Assembly (NCBI GenBank): GCA_963575745.1
Contig: CAUYUJ010018571.1
Coordinates: 260,475-324,474 of the forward strand
Direction: 5' to 3'
Length of the DNA: 64,000 bases
Source: Prorocentrum cordatum
Taxonomy: Eukaryota > Sar > Dinophyceae > Prorocentrales > Prorocentraceae
The position numbers were made by a program, and so were the translations under genes. Of this stretch, positions 1-11,741 are shown in pieces. The notes beneath the pieces were generated by a model. It was given only the letters and a program-made list of their open reading frames with translations, did not search any database and was not told where the DNA came from. Each line of letters begins with the position of its first letter. Positions within the stretch are counted from its first letter, which is position 1.

Positions 1-146
1 TCTTCACTCCTCCCCTTCACTCCTCCTCCTCCTCCTCCTCCTCCTCCTCCTCCTCCTCCTCGTCATCTTCCTCATCCTTTTGCGTTAGACCAACATTAAG
101 TGTGATGCCTGTTGTGTTCGCCTCCTCCTCCTCCTCGTCCCTATCA
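1..146. repeat. CTC/TCC microsatellite
   Basis: Two pyrimidine-rich runs (about 21-62 and 120-137) are made of CTC/TCC trinucleotides with short unique DNA between them. The run ends directly before the spliced-leader relic. It opens all forward frames, so the start of the frame that covers it is not meaningful. Confidence 0.85.
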
Positions 147-168
147 TCCGTAACCATTTTGGCTCAAG
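147..168 (+). other. Dinoflagellate spliced-leader relic (DinoSL)
   Basis: The 22 bases match the conserved dinoflagellate trans-spliced leader at every position but one: the usual CCGTAGCC reads CCGTAACC here, followed by ATTTTGGCTCAAG. The next bases are CC rather than a GT splice donor, so this is not an SL RNA gene. It is the 5' mark of an mRNA that was reverse-transcribed and inserted. The decayed coding sequence that follows supports this. Confidence 0.85.
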
Positions 169-1821
169 CCGTTCTCGGCCCTGCCTCGGCCGCGCCCGCC
201 TCTTCGCTCCGCTGCTGGGTTTCGCTTGCGGCAGCCGAGCGGCCCCCCGCTGGAGCTGCGTCTGGCTCGCTCTGGCCCGCGCGCAGGGCCCACAGGGCAG
301 CAGCGTGCGACGCGGACCGTGGCAAGCTGGCCGCCGCCTCGCGCGTGGCCGCCCTCGAGGCCGAGCTCGGCGCGTGCCGAGTGAGCCACGAGGCGGCGGC
401 GGCGGCGGCCCAGGCGATGCGCCTTGCTGCCCCGCTCGCCCCCCCTGGCCAGCAGGACGCTGTGACCCGCGAGGTCATCGAGCGCCTGGCGCCGGCCGCC
501 CCCGTGCTCGTGGCGGTCTCCACTGGCACACAGCGCGGGCGGGAAGGTCCTGCGCTCGACCTGGCCGCGGCAGGCGCCGGCATCGAGCAGGTCGCCTTCA
601 AGTGCGAGCCCCTCGGCGGCTCGCAAGGCGGCGCTCCTGGTTCCCCTGCCGCCGCGGACGCCGCCAACAGCAACAGCCTGGCAGGGCCCGGCGTGGTGCA
701 GCAAAACGTTCCCCTGAGCGTGCTCCTCGACGGCGGGCTGGGCGGCACCTCCTCAGACGCCGCGGCGGCTCCTGCATCGCCAGCTGCGGACGCGGGCGCC
801 CCCTCGCGGGCATGCAGGCGCGCGCCGCCGTTGACAGTCGCCAGGTGGAAGGCTGGCATGCATTGCACCTCGCGGAGGGGCGCATCAATTGCGAGGATGC
901 GGATGGCCCTGCTGAGCCGCCTCCAGCGCGGCGTGCGAAGGCCGCCCTCGAGGCGCTCGCCGTGCGCAGCGGCTCTTGCGGGGCATCGTCGCGTTCCTTG
1001 TGCGCGTGCGGCTGCGGACGCGGTGCCCTCGTGCTGGGCACCTGCGGCTCGCAGGCGAGGCCAAAGCTTGCCCACCAGCGCTGCCAACGACCTGGCGGAC
1101 AAGGTGCGCCGCGCAGGCAGCCCGCGTATCCCTCCCCACACTTCCGGCGCGCGGTAGTGGAATGCAGCTGTTGAGGACGCTGGCCGCGTCTCCCCAGCCG
1201 CGGACGCCACCTCGGGCCTCGCATTCGACGCGGTGCAGGCGGACATCGCGGGCTACGAGTCCGAGAGCAGCCCCCTCGGCATGGTGGTGGTACTTCGCGG
1301 CGTCCTCGTCGAGACGGCAGGCGGTTCCGTTCAGGCTCCCCCCTGGCCCGCAAACCGTCACATCGGAGCCTCCCGGTGGCAGTCCTTCTGCGCGAGCGGT
1401 TGGTGGTCCTAATGACAGGTCTTTGGCGGGACCTGCGCCTTACGGTTGTGACGGCTCCTGCGCGGCCAGGTCGCGAGGTGCCGCATATTCCTCTACGTCG
1501 TGGACGTGCAGACGCCCATCGGGAAGCGCGCGAGGCGGACGTGCAGTTTTTCCTCGACGACGGTGCCGCCCCCATCGCCGCGTTGGCCCGCGGCGACGGC
1601 TCCGACCCGTTCGACGAGAGGAGGGTCACGGGTGGGCGCGACGGCTTTTGGCCCTCCAGCGCCACTTCTACCAGACGACGGCCGCGGAGATGTTCGAGGG
1701 CAAGCCGTTCGAGGTCTGGGCCCAGCAGCGCGAGGCGGAGCACTAGGCGCTGATCCTGGAGCTGAAGCGCACGCGCAGGGACGGCCTCGTCGCCAAGCTC
1801 AGGCTGCAGGCCAGGCGCTAG
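169..1821 (+). pseudogene. Spliced-leader-tagged retropseudogene, product unknown
   Basis: Coding-like sequence runs from the spliced leader but switches frame several times. One segment (about 322-640) reads as an Ala/Glu-rich, possibly coiled-coil stretch with VAALEAELGACRVSHE. A second (about 1376-1650) contains ADVQFFLDDGAAPIAALARG. A third frame then gives HFYQTTAAEMFEGKPFEVWA, an in-frame TAG at 1744-1746, and a further 24 codons containing ALILELKRTRRDGLVAKLRL before TAG at 1819-1821. Residue use that stays protein-like across frame changes and past a stop suggests a decayed intronless copy of an mRNA. I do not recognise the protein family. The exact frameshift sites are approximate. 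Confidence 0.55.
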
Positions 1822-2600
1822 TGAGCTGCGGCGACGGCGGCTCGCGCGACGTGCTGGGTCCGCTTCGTTTTCTGGCGTGGCGCCCTTCGGCGTGGGTCGG
1901 GGGGCCGCCGCCTGGGATCGGGCTCGCACTTGGGTGCGAACCCGCATGCCCGTTGGGGTTGGGGTGGCCGCCGGCGGCTGCTGTGCTGTGGTGCCCGCTG
2001 TTGTCCCCGCGGGGGTGGTTTCCGCCTGGCCTTGCTCTTTCGGCGGAGGGGCACGGTCTGGGTGGAAGCCTGTGTGGGCTTCGGTCTGGGGGCCTCCTCG
2101 TGGCCTGTCGTTCTGGCGCGGCGCGCAGCTGCGGCGCCCGCTCGGGGCGAGGCGCGACATTTGGGGCCCTGGCGGTCGTCGGCGTGCAGACGGTCGCCAG
2201 GGCCTCATCGATGATGGCCCATCCATCCATCCTCCTCGTCCTCCGTGCCCCTCTTCTTCGCTCACTCCCCCCTCCTTCTCCTTGCTTCACCTCCCCCTTC
2301 CTCTCGCTCATCACTCACCCCTCTCCTCGCCTTCGTATTCTCATTCTCCCTCCCGACCCGTCGCCCGCTCCCCCTCCCGGCTGATCCTTCTTCCTCTATA
2401 GAGGAAGAGGTACCAGCCAGAAGGTCGCTTATAAGCGCCTTCCTTGTCACCCACCAGGAGGGTGTGCGCGAGGCTCTGGCTCCCGAAATCGCACTGTCGC
2501 GGCTCCCAGTCTCGCGCCTACTAGGCTCAGGCAGGGCTCGCGACCCGCCCCCGGGGACCCGGAGTCGTATTGTTGATGGTGCGGGAAGTTAGAAACGGGC
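1822..2600. other. Non-coding, partly pyrimidine-rich
   Basis: This stretch follows the retropseudogene stop. From about 2216 to 2390 it is rich in CTCC/CCCTC. Open frames on both strands come from GC bias and the pyrimidine tract. No gene is supported; part may be the 3' untranslated region of the retroposed mRNA. Confidence 0.5.
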
Positions 2601-3530
2601 CTCTCGATCTGGATCCGTTCGGAGATCCCCGAGTTTCCGGGTTCGGGGGACGTCCTGGGGGTATGCAGGGCCGCGAAGATATTTGCGCTTCGCGCGTGAC
2701 GCTCTGAGCCGTAGCGCGAGAAAACAACCGCGCGTCGCGACTCGCGCGACGTGCAGCGTGACGCTCGGGGCGGGGAGCGCGGCGTACCGTGGGCCCGAGG
2801 GGCAACGGGAGGTGTTTCGTGGGGAGGGGTACGGAGCTTCGGCGCGCAGGAGGGGAACCAGCTGAAAAGGGAAGGGGCACGCCCACAGAGGGAGTGGGAG
2901 CTGAGGGGATCTCCGACCCCTCTTTCTCGGGCCCCGCGAGCGTGCCTTCTCCTGGCGTTTATCGCCCTTCGCGCCGAGGACCGTGCGCGGGGAACACGTG
3001 GCCACGATCTGCCCACCGCCTCGCGGCCCGAGCGCCCGGGCAGCCGCGCCCCACGGCTGCGGCGCGGCCCGGCGCGGCCGCCCACCCGCGGGGCGCACCC
3101 ACAACGGCGCGCACCCGCGGGATCGCACCTCGGGGTGTCCGCACCGCAGGGGCGTGGATACATCACGCCCCCCCAGCTGGGTATTCGGCTCGCAGTAGCG
3201 ACCCCCCCAAGTGGTGGGCGCCGCCGCGCTCACCCCCGCGGTCGCATCGGTTCTGCTGTAGCTGCAGCGAGCCCCCTACTACACCTTTCCGTCGATGCAG
3301 CGGACGGAGATGGCGCCGCCGCGTTCACCCCCTTGATTGATCGGATTGTTGGTCGTCGTCTGTAGCCTGCCCAGGCTCCGTTAGCTCGGCCTTCCTCCCT
3401 AGCTTCGAAGCTCCCCCCCTCCAACGTCCGCGCCTCGAAGCTCTCCCGCGCCGGGGATGCAGCGCGCCGGCGCCGCGGTGCATCCTCGGCGCGTCGGCGC
3501 CGTGGTTTGTTTTCCTTCGCGCGCCCTGAT
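2601..3530. other. GC-rich sequence with a hairpin
   Basis: No convincing gene. A perfect 7-bp inverted repeat (GGATGCA at 3455-3461 and TGCATCC at 3479-3485) encloses a very GC-rich loop. Overlapping open frames on both strands have Arg/Pro/Gly-rich compositions typical of GC bias. Confidence 0.45.
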
Positions 3531-3539
3531 CATTTGATG

Positions 3540-3660
3540 CTGGAGATTTCCAATCGCGACCGACGAGATCGATCGCTACCGATTTCGGAGTCGGTCGCGA
3601 TCGGTCGCGACCGATTTGGAGTGCCGATCGGTCGCTTCCGATCGCGACCGATCAGGCACG
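3540..3660. repeat. GATCGCGACCGAT-type short repeat
   Basis: Repeated palindromic words built on GATCG, CGACCGAT and ATCGGTCGCGA recur about six times within 120 bp, in both orientations. The region could fold back on itself. No protein is supported. Confidence 0.6.
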
Positions 3661-4935
3661 AATATCCAACAATCTGGACGGGCCGAGGCTTTGACCGCTT
3701 CCCAGGCGAGCTGGCCTTCTGGCCCTACCTTAGTCGTTTTGCGGCCCAGGGGCTGGGCGGCGCCCCGCCAGAGGCCGGGCACGCAGAGGAGCTGGCCGCC
3801 GCGATGTTCCTTTGCGACGCCGGGTTCGGAGGCCAGTCTCGAAGCTCGTGTCCTCTGCGCTCCGAAGCTCCTCCAGGGGCCACAGCCTCTCGGCTGACCC
3901 CTGGCACTTGCACGCAATCGTGATCGTGTTCTCGATCGTTCCCAAGCGCACCATTGAGCTCAGGCAGCTTGTTCGAGCCCTCGTCCGTTCGAAGCGAGCG
4001 GACGAACGCTCCAGTGAGCTCGCCAGTTCGGTCTCGCTCGGTCGTTCCACGAGACGCGAGGTGTGCTGCTCAGAATCAATTCTGCATCTTTCTGGGGTCG
4101 ATTATGGCCCGCTGTTCGAGCTGCGCCCAGCCGTGCCGACGAGAACCTCCTGGGACGCCCCCCCAAGACATTCTGAAACGAGGACGTGGTCGTCGGCGGC
4201 GGCGTCGTCGTGCGTGCGTTCGAAGCTCCGCGACCTGCGTACAGCCGTGGCAACGAGAACCTCCAGAAGCGCCCGACAACCTCGATTATCGGACCTTCGA
4301 TCTCTCGGTCATGTGTCTGCCCGTTCGAAGCCGTTCTCTCATTCATTCGTCGTCCACTCCTCATTATACCACCCATTCGTTCTTCTTCGACCGTGTGCGA
4401 AGGAGGCCCTCGGTGCTTGGCGAATTGCCAGTTTCCAAATGATTCGGCTATGCTGTGGCCCAACGGGGACCGGGCCTGCATCATCGAGTAAATGTTTCTG
4501 TGGTGAGGCCACAGCGTGCTGGGTGTCACGACCGCGCCCCATCGGTCGAAGCCGCTCGTTCCTTCCTTCGTCGTCCGCTTGTCCATCACAACACCCGCTC
4601 GCTCGTCTTCGACCGCTCGCTCGTCGGCACCCGATCGTTCGTTCGTCGACAGCCGCGTGATCAGCACCCGCTCGGTCGTGTTCGGCCGGTTGTACTTTTG
4701 CTCGTCCAGAGCCTTCTTGATGGGTTCAGTTTCCACCACCACTACCATACAGGGGGGGATCGCATCAAGAAACTGTATGCTTTTCGTCAGGGTACCCTGG
4801 GTTTCGTCGTTCCGCACGCTGCTTCCCGTGGCCGTTGATGGAGCTGCTGCGTTCGGGGCACTCTGGGCTTCCCCCACTTGCATCTCGCGCCTGTGGGTTT
4901 CAGGGCTAGGTTTCTTTCGAGGGTTTCCTGCGGCC
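3661..4935. other. GC-rich region rich in CGTTCG words, no gene seen
   Basis: Open frames exist on both strands but share no recognisable domain. Short words such as CGTTCG, GTTCGAAGC and CTCGTC recur between about 3960 and 4700, giving Ser/Arg-rich translations. I see no RNA gene. Confidence 0.4.
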
Positions 4936-5025
4936 GCGCCCTCACTGTAGGCAGGAGAGGGAGAAGCAGGAGGAGGAGGAGAAGGAGGAAGGAGAAAGGA
5001 GGAGAAAGGAGAAAGCAGGCGGAGG
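4936..5025. repeat. GGAGGA/GGAGAA purine-rich microsatellite
   Basis: The stretch about 4955-5020 is almost entirely A and G on the plus strand, built from GGAGGA, GAAGGA and GGAGAA units. Confidence 0.75.
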
Positions 5026-5134
5026 ATGAGGACCTCGTCCTACCTCATGGTCGTGGTCGTGGAAATTTGACCCATCACTTGGGATGCAATTCCTGGGAGG
5101 CCAAATTCTGATTTTGCACTGGTCCGAAGTCTGG

Positions 5135-5215
5135 CTTAATCCCGCTTAATCCCGGTTAATCCTGCTTGATCCTGTTTGATCCCGTCAATCCGGCTTCATC
5201 CCGCTGAATCCGAAG
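5135..5215 (+). repeat. 10-bp tandem repeat, consensus CTTAATCCCG
   Basis: About seven or eight degenerate copies of CTTAATCCCG follow head to tail, with variants GGTTAATCCT, GCTTGATCCT, GTTTGATCCC and GCTTCATCCC. Short and low-complexity. Confidence 0.75.
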
Positions 5216-6888
5216 CGCACTCCGGCGCAGTAGCTCCCAGATGGGGCCTCCTCCTTCTTGATCTTCCCGACGAAAGCCTCCCAGTATAGCTGCCTCCTGA
5301 CTAACTCACCCCCTGGGCGCCGAGGATGCAGCGCGCCAACGAGCTCGCGCAGCGCCTCGCGGCCTGCGGCGGCGGCGGTGCCCGCGGCGCTGGCTCGCTC
5401 AGCGGCTTCGGCCTGGGCGGCCGCCCCCCGCTCGCCAACCGGGGGGGGTTCGGTTCGGCTCGGTCGTCCTCGGAGGATGCGAGGCACGCTCGCGACTCAG
5501 TCGCGAGCTCAGAGGAGGAAAAGGTACCCATACCTCTACCCCTCGCTCGTTTCCCCCTTTTTGGGCCTCCCGGGCGGCCCTCATCGCCACCGCTGGATTC
5601 GCATCCAAATCCCGGTCAGAACGCACCCCAGGAGAGGTCTGGGGAGTAGCGGTATCGGTACCTTGTGGTTTCCCATTGAGCGTGACTCGCATCCTTCGAG
5701 GACGAGCCGCACTCGCTCGCGCGGGCACAACAGCTGAAACGGCCTATACGGCGGGCTCGTCCTCACCTCGGGCGCACGGGACCTCGGGGAAGGGCTTTTG
5801 TTCGAGAGAGTTGCGACAGGCCCCAGATAAAAGGCACCACCACTCTACACTCGTCCAGGCATGCCCAAAATGACTATACGTACCCCAAACGACCATACCC
5901 AAAATGACCACTCTGAATTCGTTCAGGCATGCTCAGATGCACTAGCGTATAGGATCTCACGAACTCTTTTACGCACGCCCGACGACCCCACACGCACGCC
6001 TTGCGCATGCAGGCCTAATTCGGCCTCCCAGGCTTCGAAAATAATCAAAGGGAAACGACGGTTAGGCTCAAGGGGGACGACAGGTTCGAGCTTCAAGTAT
6101 TTCATGCCTTTTCGTCAGTTCTTGGACGTTTTCTGGCCTTGGGGTGTGCTTCAACAGCTGCGCTTTGCCGAGGGTGTTCTGGTGGCCGGACTCGTCCCGA
6201 ACGGCAGCCAGAGACATGGACGATGACCCGAAAACCAAACGTCGAGCATCACTGGGGCGGGGGGATATCTTTAAGTGGGGGGGATGCATCGACCCCCAAT
6301 GGCCCATTCATCACCGATCTGAGCCTGATAGCCCATCCCGCCCAGGAACGGGCTCGATGTCCCCTCCTCGGAGCCGGTCCTCCCTGCCATTCCATTCCGG
6401 AGGCTTCCCCCTGAAGCAAATTCGTTGTACTTCTCGGCAGTCGTCTGGTTTGTGTAGGCCGTGCTAGCCAGAACCGTTCCCGCACAGTTCCACGGCCCTA
6501 TACATCGGGGGCGGACAGAGACCCCCACCCTGACACGTCGATTCGTGGGTTGTCCGTTTTCGGTTCTCGAGGAGACCCCGCGGCCGACATTTTCCAGGCT
6601 TGCACCCGCCAGTTTTGGGCCCCAGGTCGTTTTCACTAAACCACGTTTTACGAAAGGGGGTTTTATCCTTCCCCGAGTACAGGCCGTGAGTGGCGAGCGT
6701 CCTCGCCTCCTCTGCGTCTGGACAGCGCCCCAATATCTGGGCAGGCAGCACCCCCACATAGCAGACCACTTTGCGGAGAAGTGTCGGGAGGGGAACAAAC
6801 ACACAGACACAATTAATCGTCGATTCCCCCGGAAAATCCGGGAAAATATGGGAAGTGGAGGGGCAGACAAAAACTCTGAAAACATATG
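5216..6888. other. No recognisable gene
   Basis: Mixed-composition DNA. Open frames at about 5258-5737 and 6271-6885 show no domain. Nothing supports a coding, RNA or regulatory feature, apart from a possible leftover repeat near 6290-6350. Confidence 0.4.
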
Positions 6889-6891
6889 AAA

Positions 6892-8668
6892 TTAGCCTGG
6901 CGAAGGACCCAACCATATGCAGTTGTGGGTATCGCATTCGGGGGAGCCCCGTATGGGGCCACGAAACGCTGTACTGGGTGGGGGGGGGCATGCGAGTTGC
7001 GCCACTGGGACCTTCGCTCTCGATGTGGCCACGAAACGCTGTACTGCGTGGGGGGGACGCATGCGAGCTGCGCCACTGGGACCTTCGGTGGAGCTCCCTG
7101 TGGGGCCACGAAAACGCTGTACTGGGTGGGGGGGGGGCGCATGCGAACTGCGCCACTGGGGCCTTCGGTGGAGCTCCCTATGGGGCCACGAAACGCAGCC
7201 CTGGGTGAGGGAACCGCATGCGGGCTGTGCCACTGGGACCTTCGGTGGAGCTCCCTATGGGGCTAGGAAATGCTGCCCTGGGTGGGGGAACCGCATGCGG
7301 GCTGTGCCACTGGGACCTTCGGTGGAGCTCCCTATGGGGCTACGAAACGCTTCCCTGGGTGGGGGAACCGCATGCGGGCTGTGCCACTGGGACCTTCGGT
7401 TGGGCTCCCTATTGGGCCACGAAACGCTGCCCTGTGTGGGGGAACCGCATGCGGGCTGTGCCACTGGGACCTTCGATGGAGCCCCCTATGGCGCTACGAA
7501 ACGCTGCCCAGGGTGGGGGAACCGCATGCGGGCTGTGCCACTGGGGCTTTCGGTGGAGCTCCCTATTGGGCTACGAAACGCTGCCCAGGGTTGGGGAACC
7601 GCATGCGGGCTGTGCCACTGGGACCTTCGGTGGAGCTCCCTATGGGGCCGCGAAACGCTGCCCTGGGTGGGGGAACCGCATGCGGGCTGTGCAACTGGGA
7701 CCTTCGGTGGAGCTCCCTATGAGGCCACGAAGCGCTGCCCTGGGTGGGGGAACCTCATGCGGGCTGTGCCACTGGGACCTTCGGTGGAGCCCCCTATGGG
7801 GCTACGAAACGCTGCCCAGGGTGGGGGAACCGCATGGGGGCTGTGCCACTGGGACCTTCGGTGGGGCCCCCCCATATGGGGCCACGAAACGCCGCCCTGG
7901 GTTGGGGAACCGCATGCGGGCTGTGCCACTGGGACCTTCGGTGGAGCTCCCTATGGGGCCACGAAGCGCTGCCCTGGGTGGGGGAATCGCATGCGGGCTG
8001 TGCCACTGGGACCTTCGGTAGCTCCCGATAGGGCCACGACACGCTGCCCAGGGTGGGGGAACCATGCGGGCTGTGCCACTGGGACCTTCGGTGGAGCCAC
8101 CTGTGGGGCTACGAAACGCTGCCCAGGGTGGGGGAACCGCATGCGGGCTGTGCCACTGGGGCTTTCGGTGGAGCTCTCTATGGGCCACGAAGCGCTGCCC
8201 TGGGTGGGGGAACCGCATGCGGGCTGTGCCACTGTGACCTTCGGTGGAGCTCCCTATGGGGCCACGAAGCGTTGCCCTGGGTGGGGGAACCGCATGTGGG
8301 CTGTGCCACTGGGAACTTCGGTGGAGCTCCCTATTGGGCTACGAAGCGCTGCCCCCACCCACCGCATGCGGGCTGTGCCACTGGGACCTTCGGTGGAGCT
8401 CCCTATGGGGCCACGAAACGCTGCCCTGGGTGGGGGAACCGCATGCGGGCTGTGCTGCTGGGACCTTCGGTGGCGCCTCCTATGGGGCTACGAAGCGCTG
8501 CCCTGGGTGGGGGGCGAAACGTGTGAGAGGTGTGCCGAGAGCAGAGGCAAGGAGGGGGAGGAGGAGGAGGAGGAGGAAGGAGGAAGGAGGAAGGAGGAGG
8601 AAGGAGGAGGAAGGTTGAACGCGGGGCGCTGTCTCTTCAAAACGAGGACCCAACACAGGATGGTTGGG
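6892..8668 (-). mobile_element. Array-bearing element, copy 1 (minus orientation)
   Basis: Read on the minus strand, the element begins at 8668 with CCCAACCATCCTGTGTTGGG, continues GTCCTCGTTTTGAAGAGACA and GCGCCCCGCG, then a TCCTCC-rich tract (about 8540-8615), then a tandem array, and ends at 6892 with CATATGGTTGGGTCCTTCGC followed by CAGGCTAA. The same order and ends occur in the copies at 13136-14008 and 56013-57611. The outer flanks are T-rich in element orientation (TTTTT before, TTT after). No transposase or other protein gene is visible inside. The boundaries rest on shared ends and on the filled/empty comparison for copy 3. Confidence 0.75.
6940..8520 (-). repeat. Tandem array, 77-bp unit, about 20 copies
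   Basis: The unit repeats every 77 bp (for example, the word CTCCCTATGG recurs at 7251-7260 and 7328-7337). Each unit holds GGAACCGCATGCGGGCTGTG, CCACTGGGACCTTCGGTGGA and GCTCCCTATGGGGC(C/T)ACGAA. The array forms the core of copy 1. Because 77 is not a multiple of three and no frame contains a stop, a 634-residue frame runs through it; that frame is an artefact. Confidence 0.9.
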
Positions 8669-9480
8669 AAAAATAGGGAATCCTGTTATTTGTATGTATT
8701 TATTTGTTTGTCCCAGGGCCCCTACAAAGGGAAGTCTCAAAGCTCGCCAGACTTGTCCGCCCATTCTGCAGGCTGCCCAATGAAGCCCTCAGTCTTGTGT
8801 TTGTTGTCTATTTGCTTGTGAAAAAGCATGAAAACCAGGATGCCGCCCAGGGATCGTCAAAACGGTTCTTTGGCCAGAAGGGTTTAGATAATGAGAGTGC
8901 GTTGCGCAGCATTCGTGGTCTCCCGCCGCGGCCTATTTTGGCTACCTCAAGGTATTTATGCTGCGCCGTCCCTAGCCCCGACCTGCCCCCTTTTCTTTTA
9001 CCTATTTAACGGTGGGAATCCCCAGGCCTCGCCAAACGGTCCGCCAAGCTTGCCAGTTGCCAAATGCAATCCTCGATCTCGCTCTGCTGACTTAGTCGGA
9101 GGTTGGGCGGTGAGATCGTAGTGCAACGGAGAACCCCCACCGGGAAATCGGTTTCGGTTTCGTGTTCGTGTCGTGCGTGCGGGCGAGGCGAAGCTGCGCG
9201 TGATCCTCCTGTAGCTAGGCCGAAGTAGGAGCGAAAGTCCGTTTCCCGTCCGCCAGTGGCCAGGAGGTGTTCCACTTGGGCCGGGCGGTGTCCCGGGTGT
9301 CCCGGGCGTCCCGGCATTTGATCCCAATCCCCCCCAACCTCCTTATCGCCCGCAGGGCGGTCGTATAGGTATAATAAGCCGATGTCGCCCAGAGATCGTC
9401 AGAGCAGCTTTCAGGCCAGATGAGGGTTTCGATCATTATCGTCATCACCGACACATTCACATTTCCACGCGTCCACACTC
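8669..9480. other. No recognisable gene
   Basis: Moderately AT-richer flank of element copy 1, then mixed sequence. The short open frames show no domain. A run of GTGTCCCGGGCGTCCCGG-like words lies near 9285-9315. Confidence 0.4.
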
Positions 9481-9484
9481 ACTC

Positions 9485-10655
9485 ATATCGAGGAAGTCTC
9501 AAGAGGGAATCTCGTCTGTGGATGAATATCGATGTAGTTTCGAGCGGGAGCTCCCTCCGTATGGGGCCAGCGCTTCATCTTAGCCCTCCGAGCGGGCCAT
9601 CGGCATACTCCAGCAGGCATCACAGGTGACCACCCCATATGGGGGCACGCGTGAGGACGTATCAAGCGGGAGCTTCGCTTGTGAGTGTCTCGCGACGAAG
9701 TCTCGAGCGGGAGCACCCTGGGGCCCGCACGTCCCGAACGGGTCATCGGCGTATTCCAGCAGGCTTAGCATTAGAGCACTCCAAGGGTGCATACCGCGAG
9801 GATGCCTCGAGCGGGGCCCTGTTTGTGAGTGAACCGCCAGGGAGGTTCAAGCGGCAGCTCCGTCCTTATGGGGCCCACACTTCATGTTAGTAGTTCGAGT
9901 AGGTCACCAGCACATTCTACCAGGCATCGCACCAGAGCATCAGCAGGGGGGCAAATCGTGAGGATGTCTCGAGCGGAGGTCTCGTTTGTGAGTGAACCGC
10001 GAGGAAGTCTCGAGCGGGAGCTCCCTCCCTATTGCGCCCGCTCTTCCTGTTGGTAATCCGAACGGGTCATCGGCACATTCAAGCATGCATAACACTTGAG
10101 CACCCCAAGTGGGCAACTCGTGAGGATGTCTCCAGCGGCGGTCCCGTCTGTAAGTGAAGGGCCGCGAAGTCTAGATAGGGAACCCCCTCCTTCTGGGGCC
10201 CGCGCTTCCTGGTAGCAGTCCGAGCGGGTCACCGTCTCAAGCAGGCATGGTTTAGAGCATCCCATGGGGGGGGGGGCAAATGGTGAGAATGTCTCGAGCG
10301 GGGTCTGTGAGTGAATGGCCGCGAAGTCTCGAGAGGAAGCCCTCTACCCATGTGGACCGATCTTCATGTCAGTAGCCCAACCGAGTCAGAACACTTGAGC
10401 GTCCCAAGGGGGCACATGGTGAGAATGTCTCGGGCGGGGGCTTCGCCTGTTAGTGACCAGCGACGAAGTCTCGAGCGGAAACCCCATTCCCTGTGGGGCC
10501 CGCGCTTCATGTTAACAATCTGGGCGGGTCATCGGCAGATTCCACCATGCATAGCACTAGAGCACCCCAATGGGACAAGTCGTGAGAATATCTCGAGCTG
10601 GGGGGGTTGTCTGTGAATGAGCCGCGAGGGAGGTTCAAGCGGGACCCTCCGCATG
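9485..10655 (+). repeat. Degenerate tandem array, unit about 145-160 bp
   Basis: About eight diverged units are marked by GCGACGAAGTCTCGAGCGGG followed by AGCTCCCTCC and TATGGGGCCCGCGCTTCATG. Further words per unit are GAACGGGTCATCGGC, CCAGCAGGCAT, AGAGCACCCCAAGGGGGCA and GTGAGGATGTCTCGAGCGG. The unit-start word recurs near 9537, 9697, 9843, 10003, 10158, 10318, 10463 and 10620. No coding capacity is supported. Confidence 0.75.
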
Positions 10656-11740
10656 GGCGCCCAGGAAATTCGGCGTGCGCGTTCTTGCAAGAAAGGCGGG
10701 TCGAAGGTCGACGGGGGGAGGAGGCTGGAGGATGATGACGAGGTTGAGCAGGAGGCGGGAAGAGGGCGTCCGCCAGGGCGAAACGTATAAGGGCGACGAG
10801 GACGACCATCAGGAGTGTGAAGTCTGACCGCTCACGTTTCTCTACACGCAAAAGCGTACGCACTCCGCCGTCGAGGTTAAATGCTCACCTTTTGTTCTTG
10901 CGACGGAAATTTACCCGTGTTTTTTTTTGCCCCGACGATGGGCAGGGTCTGCGCTCAGGGGCATATTGCCTCGTCGCAATGTCGCCCTAGGATGCCATCA
11001 CTCCACACGCCGTGATTGAGCTGCGCGCCGTGCAGACTGGTCACTCGCACCAGCAAGCTGGTAGCACTAAGAAGGAACAGTGGCAACCCCTCCCCGAAGG
11101 TGAAGAACGGGATTGGAAACGCAAGTGCTCTAACCGTACCCTCGCCCTCAAGGGCCCACGGGATTTAATCGGGTTATTCCTGCAGCTCCTCTGGCATGCA
11201 AGCGAGTGAGGGGGGCGACCAAGAGGCTTCGTTCCTCATCTGGGGCTGCTCGTGGCAAGGCGACGGCTATTTTTCAAGTGGATCGCTCAGAAGATGTCAT
11301 TTGCTCAGAGGTTGCCACAGTCAGCGCAGCATGTTGCTTTGGCTGCCCCAATATAGATGCACGGGGCTCGGACAACCTCTGCCTCACCCATTATTGTGGG
11401 CTGGGATTGGCATTGGTGGTATACTCCTGCGGTGTGTACCGTGACCGTGTCCATGATGGCGTCGTGGAGTGAAGTTGGCACGGACGCCCCGTCGGTGCCA
11501 TCCACACCCGCCCAGCAGAGGTTGGCGTCGCCGTCTGCGTGTGCAGACGGTCAACACAAAGTTTGTCATGTGGTCTTGGTGAGCCACGGATCAGTGTGCC
11601 CCGCGAGGCGTCCCAGGCAGGGACGTTGTGAGACGCGAGAACGGCCTCCGAACATTTCCGTACACAATGGCCCGAGTTCAGGCCATTGTGTGTCTCAGAA
11701 GCGTTTGGTTCATCACACGTAGCACTCTTACCGGGCTTGA
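10656..11740. other. No recognisable gene
   Basis: Mixed sequence after the 155-bp array. Several short open frames overlap on both strands around 11200-11720 without an identifiable domain. A T-run lies at 10921-10928. Confidence 0.4.
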
Positions 11741-11741
11741 T

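Noticed and set aside
147-168. SL RNA gene
   Set aside because: The leader is not followed by a GT splice donor or a recognisable Sm-binding site, so it is a relic and not the source gene. The same holds at 35724-35745.
6917-8821. 634-residue open frame
   Set aside because: It is the 77-bp tandem array read through; no frame of the unit contains a stop, so the length follows from the repeat.
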